From Acorus gramineus (taxonomy: Eukaryota; Streptophyta; Magnoliopsida; Acorales; Acoraceae): a DNA stretch of 64,000 nucleotides. This document shows, one piece after another, positions 58,521 through 64,000 of this stretch (position 1 is its first letter; every line of letters begins with the position of its first letter). The stretch covers positions 20,291,356 to 20,355,355 of the forward strand of contig CM060854.1 in the NCBI GenBank assembly GCA_030737835.1, written 5' to 3'. A program made the position numbers and the translations under genes. The notes under the pieces are model-generated. The model did no database searches, was not told the DNA's origin, and worked only from the letters and a program-made list of their open reading frames with translations.

Positions 58521-59250
58521 TGTAGGGTCAAAAAATGAGGCCCACTAACTATGCTCTATGTATTTGCGGTCCATGACCCGATTGGCGAGGGCCCATGACC
58601 CGGATCGTCTACCATTGGTGGATCCAGCCTGCCAGCCCATCAAAACCCAACGACCGAACACAATCTCAAGTGAAAAACTCTTCAATCTAGTCAAAGATTG
58701 TCAATGGTTGATTTCCTGGATTGATACAAATCTACCAAATCTAAGGACATCATGAATCTGATCCTCTAGGATTGTAGTGATATCTCGTAGATATGAGATT
58801 AATCATCAATTAATCCTTGAATCTCAGCAGATCCTAGGCATTAACAAGAGGATAATGACTAGGATCCTGCAAATCTATAAAATTTATCCCCTAAAATCTG
58901 GGATTCCTTCCGATCTGTCTAATAAGAAGGAATTCCAAGAAGATTCTAGGGTCATCCAGAATTACACTATAAATAAGGAACCAATTATCCCTATTAAGGG
59001 GATTTTTTTTACTAGATCCCTACACCAAAAAAGATGAACTGCGTGTGACTTGATCCCTTTACAAGAGTACGTAGACAGCTTGAGAGGTCACATCAGGTTC
59101 AGTACAAATCAAACCAAACCCGGATCACCCTCGAGTACGGTCCATTCAACGAGAGGAGGATCGCCGGCAACCAGACGGTACCCGTCGTTGGAGACAGAAG
59201 CGGACGGATTCTGACGACCCAAACTCAGTACGTCATTTTTTGCCCCTCAA
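58521..59250 (+). repeat. 5' LTR of the second noncoding element
   Basis: Starts TGTAGGGTC, TATA-like CTATAAATAAGG near 58968, the conserved GAACTGCGTGTGACTTGATC block at 59036, then a GTACGTAGACAGC stretch. Confidence 0.87.
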
Positions 59251-59689
59251 ATTTGGCGCGCCAGGTAGGGACGTCACAAACACGAGGGCATACTCGTGAT
59301 CATGCCTCAAAAAAAAAAATCCTCCGACCGCGCCGACTCCAGTGACCCAGCCGATCCAAGGGAACTCCTCCTCCTAGCCCGGTGTAACTCTGGAGTGGTG
59401 CCACCTCCAAACGTCGACAAAAATCCATCTCATCCTTTCCAACCTTGGATTCAAGGATTGACGGACGCAGAGAACGACTGGGGTGCATCTCCACATTGGA
59501 GATCTCTCATATCTAACTTGATATTAGACCGTTCTGATATTTTTCTGATCATAATATATTATCTGTTGATAACTTGATAATATATTTCATTGCTCTCTTC
59601 TTTGGTTCATCTCGTCGGTCCAATGAACCCGATCCGGCAAACCGAACTTGGTCTTGAATCAAACGATCGGACCCTCGACGCGCCTCCCC

Positions 59690-60180
59690 CGTCACCTCGG
59701 CCGGTTGGCTCGCCACCTCCGCCGGTCGTCACCAGATGGGCAGATCTCCTACGGTCACCGCTGCAGGTCGGCTTCTCGTCTCGCCACCTCCGCAGGTCAT
59801 CACCTCGTCGGCGTGCCTCCTCCGATCACTCCGACAGGTCGACTCCTCATCTCCCCACCTCCATAGGTCGTCAGCTCGTCGGCGCGCCTCCTCCGATCAC
59901 CTATGCGGGTCGGCTTCTCGTCTTGCTACCTCCGCAGGTTGTCACCTTGTCGGCGCGCCTCCTTTGGTCACCTCTGCAGGTCGGCTCCTCGCCTCGCTAC
60001 CTCTGCAGGTTAAAACCTCGGGGGTGCGCCTCCATTCACCTCTACAGGTCGGCTCTCTGGCTCACCACCTATGGAGGTCGTTATCTCAACAGCGCGCCTC
60101 CTCCGTTCACCTCTGTCGATCTCCTTGGCTCGCCCCTTGAGGCCGCCACCTCAACTCGCCACCTCAACCCACCTCCTCGG
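59690..60180. repeat. About 70-bp CT/CG-rich repeat array
   Basis: Degenerate units built on CACCTCCGCAGGTC, TCGTCGGCGCGCCTCCTCCG and GGTCGGCTTCTCG, about six or seven copies. Overlapping open frames (for example 59590-60351) result from it. Confidence 0.8.
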
Positions 60181-60409
60181 CGACATCCTCGCACAGTTGT
60201 TTGGCCTCGCATGCTGTCCGTTAGCCATTCCCAAGAGGAACTAATGAGGGTAGCCCATGCCGAGCGATTATTTAAACTCGGGGCTGCATCCAAAAGCTCC
60301 AATGAAATGGTCAAGGCTTGTGGCAAGGGGAATACAAGCTCTGCGCGGTAGGTCCACGAAAGTTGTGAAGGCTTATATACTGCATTCGGTCATCTCCCCC
60401 TGAAGACGT

Positions 60410-62290
60410 GCGGCGTCGGGTCAGGTCCAGCACCTGCTGCCCCCTCCCCCCGTACTGACGGCAGTGGAGAGACCATATCAGACCTGGTCTAGCTGCATGT
60501 GTGCAACGCGTAGAGTCGAATACCAGCTACTCCGACAACCCCAGTACGCATGGTTGGATGCAGACTGCACTTCCTCCAAGGGTGACGCGGCTCAACCGGT
60601 TCAAGCAGGAGGAAGGGGTTCTCTCCCCCCGGATATGTACAGCATCGGGTCAAGCCCGGCACTGACGGCCGCGGAGAGACCATATCGGATCGGGTCTAGC
60701 TGCGTGTGCTCAACGGGTAGAGCCGAGTACCAGCTACTCCCTCACCCCCAGTACGCGTGGTCGGATATAGACCGCACTTCCTCCAAGGGTGACGCCGCTC
60801 AGCCGGTTCAAGCCAGAGGAAGAGGGAGTACCCCATAGGGTGACGCCGCACAGCCGATTCAAGCCAGGGGTACAACCCAAAATCCCATAGGATGACGCTG
60901 CACAGCCGGTTCAATCCAGGGATAGACCGGGTCTAGCTGCGCGTGCGCAACGGGTCGAGCAAAGTACCAGCTACCCCCTCATCCCCAATACGCGTGGTCA
61001 GATACAGACCGGTCTTCCTTCAAGGGAGACGCCGTTCAGACTGTTCAAGCCGGAGGAAGTGAACTTACCCCATAGGGTGACGCCCCACGGACTGTTCAAG
61101 CCAGGGGTGGTTCGAAAACTATCTATTGGGTCTTCTCAACCGAGTGTATAACAGTGGATCGGGACAGGCACCTGCTGCCTCCCCCCTTCGTTCACTGGGC
61201 CATATGCAGACCAAACTAGACCGGGTCTCACTGTGCGTGCGCAACTAGTCGAGCCGAGTACCAGCTACTCCCTCACCTCCAGTATGCGTGGTCGGATACA
61301 GACCAAACTCCCTCCAAGGGTGACGCTGCCAACCGATTCAAGCCAGAGGGAGGGGGAGGGTCCCACAGAGTGACGCTGCCAGCTAGTTCAAGCCACGGGC
61401 CTAACCCAAAAACCCCACAGGGTGACACTGCTAGCCGGTTCAAGCCAGGGATGCAGACTGGACCCCATAGGGTGACGCCGCAAGCCGGCTCAAGCCCGGG
61501 TCATAGATCGGACCCCAAAGGGTGACGCCGCACAACCGGTTCAAGCCAGGGATAGACTGGGTCTAGTTACCTGTGCACAACGGGTCGAGCCGAGTATCAG
61601 CTACTCACTCACCCCTAGTATGCGTGGTCGGGTACAGACCACACTTCCTCAAAGGATGACGCCTCTAATGGCTCAAGCTCAAGGTGACTCACTTGCATCG
61701 CCCCGTTCGACCACATCGTACAAACGACTTTGGCCAAGGGCGACTTACGAATTCAATCTCCGAGAGCCACGCCGTCCAACGATTCACTCTGGCGAGATTT
61801 ATATCGACTCCCACATGGCACATCACCCTTGCGGCCAGAGCCAGGGGGCAACATCTTATCTTGTAGGAAACGCCACCTTGTGGTTCATGCCTAAAAAGAC
61901 AACATGTCACTAAGGGATATGCGACTCACCATTGACATGTATTCCACGAACCTACCCTATAGGGTGACACCGGACAGTCGGATGAAGCCAAGAATAGTTC
62001 AAGACTCGTCCCTAAGGGTGACACTGTAGAGACAGTTCAAGCCGATGAGACGCAGCCCGAACCCTGCATGACCACGCCGTTTTGGCGTTCAAGTCAGATG
62101 GACAGACCAACCTCCACAAGGTGACACCATCTTAATGGTTCAAGCCCGGGGGCAACACGTTGTCATGCCCACGACTCAAGTCCAACAAAAAGTGCATCAT
62201 CAAAGGCCACGTCGCCCAAACGACTCAAGCCTGCCATGAGACGGACCTCTACAGGTTAACACCATTCTGACGGCTAAAACCTAGGTCCAA
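60410..62290. repeat. Complex degenerate repeats (GGTGACGCCG...GGTTCAAGCC)
   Basis: A short unit CCCCATAGGGTGACGCCG, then CAGCCGGTTCAAGCCAGGG, occurs many times. A longer unit with GAGTACCAGCTACTCCCTCA and ACGCGTGGTCGGATA occurs about five times (near 60530, 60730, 60965, 61258 and 61595). Confidence 0.82.
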
Positions 62291-62498
62291 GCAATACTGA
62301 AGCGATATCTTGTCACGACTGACGAACATCAAATCTCCACGAAACCCCACCAACCGTCCAAGTTTTATTTACGGTGCGCGGGGAACAACGATCAATCGTA
62401 ACAGAACCTGCACCGACCGACACGTGCCACCTCGGGTATGTTTTTCCCATCCGATAGGAGGATCTTTGATCCCTATCGGATGGAAAAATGGGAGCATT

Positions 62499-63226
62499 TG
62501 TAGGGCCTAAAAATGAGGCCCACCAACTATGCTCCACGTACTGGTGGCCCATGACCCGATTGGCAAGGGCCCATGACCCGGATCGTCTACCATTGGTGGA
62601 TCCAGCCCGCCAGCCCATTAAAACCCAACGACCAAACACAGTTTCAAGTAAAAAACTCTTCAATCCAGTCAAAGATTATCAATTGCTGATTTCCTGGATT
62701 GATACAAATCTACCAAATCTAAGGACATCATGAATATGATCCTCTAGGATTGCAGTGATATCTCGTAGATATGGGATTAATCATCAATCAATCCTTGAAT
62801 CTTAGCAGATCCTAGGCATTAACAAGAGGATAATGACTAGGTTCCTGCAAATCTATAAAATTTATCCCCTAAAATCTGGGATTCCTTCCCATCCGTCTGA
62901 TAAGGAGGAATTCCCCAGAAGATTCTAGGGTCATCCTGAATACACTATAAATAGGGAACCAATTCTCCCTATTGAGGGAATTTTTTCGACTAGATCCCTA
63001 CACCAAAAAAGATGAACTGCGTGTGACTTGATCCCTTTACAATGGTACGTAGGCAGCCTGAGAGGTCACATCAGGTTCAGTGCAAATCAAACCAAACCCG
63101 GACTACCCTCGAGTCCGGTCCATTCAAGGAGGAGGATCGCCGGCAACCAGACGGTACCCGTCGGAGGAGACAGGAGCGTACGGATTCTGACGACCCGAAC
63201 CCAGTACGTCATTTTGTACCCCTCTA
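62499..63226 (+). repeat. 3' LTR of the second noncoding element
   Basis: Starts TGTAGGGCC, ends near CCCCTCTA. Strongly similar to the 5' copy; the GAACTGCGTGTGACTTGATC block begins at 63014. Confidence 0.87.
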
Positions 63227-64000
63227 ATTATATTATTATATATCAGTATATACTTTATTTCATATAATAACATATATTCCAATAGAAGAGTGTATAATTT
63301 TAAAAAAGCCAGTGTGGCGTGCGATTTGGACTAAAGAATGGGTTGGACATATCAATTTTCTTGTAGTGTAAATTCACCACGAGAATTTGTTCTTTGCAAG
63401 TGGAAGCATCATTTTCTTCATTTTACTTCATTTATTGATTGTTTTTATAGATTGCATGGCATGGGAGATCATCCCAAAGGAAAATGTTACACTTGCGACT
63501 CATCTTATATTTATTTTTTTAAGAAAAAATCATATATGTATGTACCTTTATAAAATAAATAAAATAAAATATATATTCCAATATCAACTAATATATACAT
63601 AGGTGTGTGGGCTATCAAGTTATATAAGACTGCATTTAGGATTGAAAAATGACTGAGCATTGAAGCATTCAATCTGAAAACTTAAATTCTTTTCATGTAA
63701 TTCAATTCAACTGATATCATATCTAACCCAAATGTGGTTTGATTTCTAAACGCCCTAATGATAGATAATTTTCAGAATGAAAAATTAATTTTTTATTATA
63801 AGCTTTCTACAAATGTATACTACCTTCTTATTAGAATGGTGGCCAGCAAGGATTTTGCATTTCTAATCCATCATACGTAAATTCGATTTGATGATGGACG
63901 TATTCAGATAAAAAGAACCACAGATCAAATTGCACGTATTTAAACAAGAAAATGATATGTTGGGCCTGTGTGCAGGGCAGTCACGTATCATTGTTTTTTT
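63227..64000. other. Duplicated intergenic sequence at the window edge
   Basis: 63230-63530 matches 39480-39770, and 63660-63900 matches 39950-40150 and 43010-43230. No gene. Confidence 0.65.

Larger units (their letters stand above)
58521..63226 (+). mobile_element. Second noncoding LTR retrotransposon with internal repeats
   Basis: LTRs lie at 58521-59250 and 62499-63226, with an exact ATTAT duplication (58516-58520 and 63227-63231). A primer-site-like TTTGGCGCGCCAGGTAGGG follows the left LTR, and a purine-rich GGAAAAATGGGAGC precedes the right one. There are no gag, protease, RT or integrase motifs in about 3.25 kb of interior, only repeat arrays. 4,706 bp in all. It is distinct from the element at 44377 but shares one LTR block with it. 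Confidence 0.87.

Noticed and set aside
59590-60351. 253-residue open frame
   Set aside because: It spans a degenerate 70-bp CT/CG-rich array in the interior of a noncoding LTR element; other frames are open too.

Overview
This is a nuclear window from a flowering plant, most likely a eudicot. It is AT-rich and contains an EIX/Cf-type leucine-rich-repeat receptor-like protein (RLP), a FAR1/FHY3-type protein, plant LINEs, LTR elements, MULEs and MITEs. There are no operons, ribosomal RNA genes or bacterial features. I cannot name the species. All calls come from reading the sequence and comparing its parts with each other by eye; no database was searched.

Only two protein genes look intact. 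The first is an RLP gene on the minus strand (3883-6756). The second is a 729-residue FAR1-type protein on the minus strand (12700-14889). The second lies between inverted repeats of about 265 bp (10777-11040 and 15572-15835), so it is probably the transposase of a complete Mutator-like element (MULE) and not a host light-signalling gene. That element also carries what looks like a captured first exon of an auxilin-like gene (11106-11300).

Layout. 1-3.1 kb: two Mutator-type MITEs with 9-bp target duplications, one holding another MITE. 3.1-8.7 kb: RLP1 with its flanks and another MITE. 8.7-9.2 kb: a TRIM-like miniature LTR element. 9.2-10.7 kb: a tandem duplication. 10.8-15.8 kb: the MULE. 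15.8-21.4 kb: a third RLP locus whose gene has been deleted (scar at about 17790), followed by a tandemly duplicated block with a LINE tail and a foldback element. 22.2-30.3 kb: a LINE split by an old solo LTR that is itself split by a younger solo LTR. 31.1-36.9 kb: RLP2, a decayed copy of RLP1 interrupted by a 2,743-bp solo LTR. 37-43 kb: duplicated intergenic sequence and LINE debris. 43.7-52.8 kb: a hAT-type transposase-like pseudogene split by a noncoding LTR element (which holds another solo LTR) and by a foldback element. 53-58.5 kb: further MITEs and a MULE transposase relic. 58.5-63.2 kb: a second noncoding LTR element. 63.2-64 kb: duplicated intergenic sequence.

The window reads as an RLP cluster that expanded by segmental duplication and was then filled by nested elements. 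The RLP paralogues supply pre-insertion empty sites for several insertions. The points I would check first are the autonomous-looking FAR1-type MULE with its captured exon, the RLP deletion scar, the two coding-free LTR elements that share an LTR block and carry internal minisatellites, and the GC-rich core of the solo LTR family.
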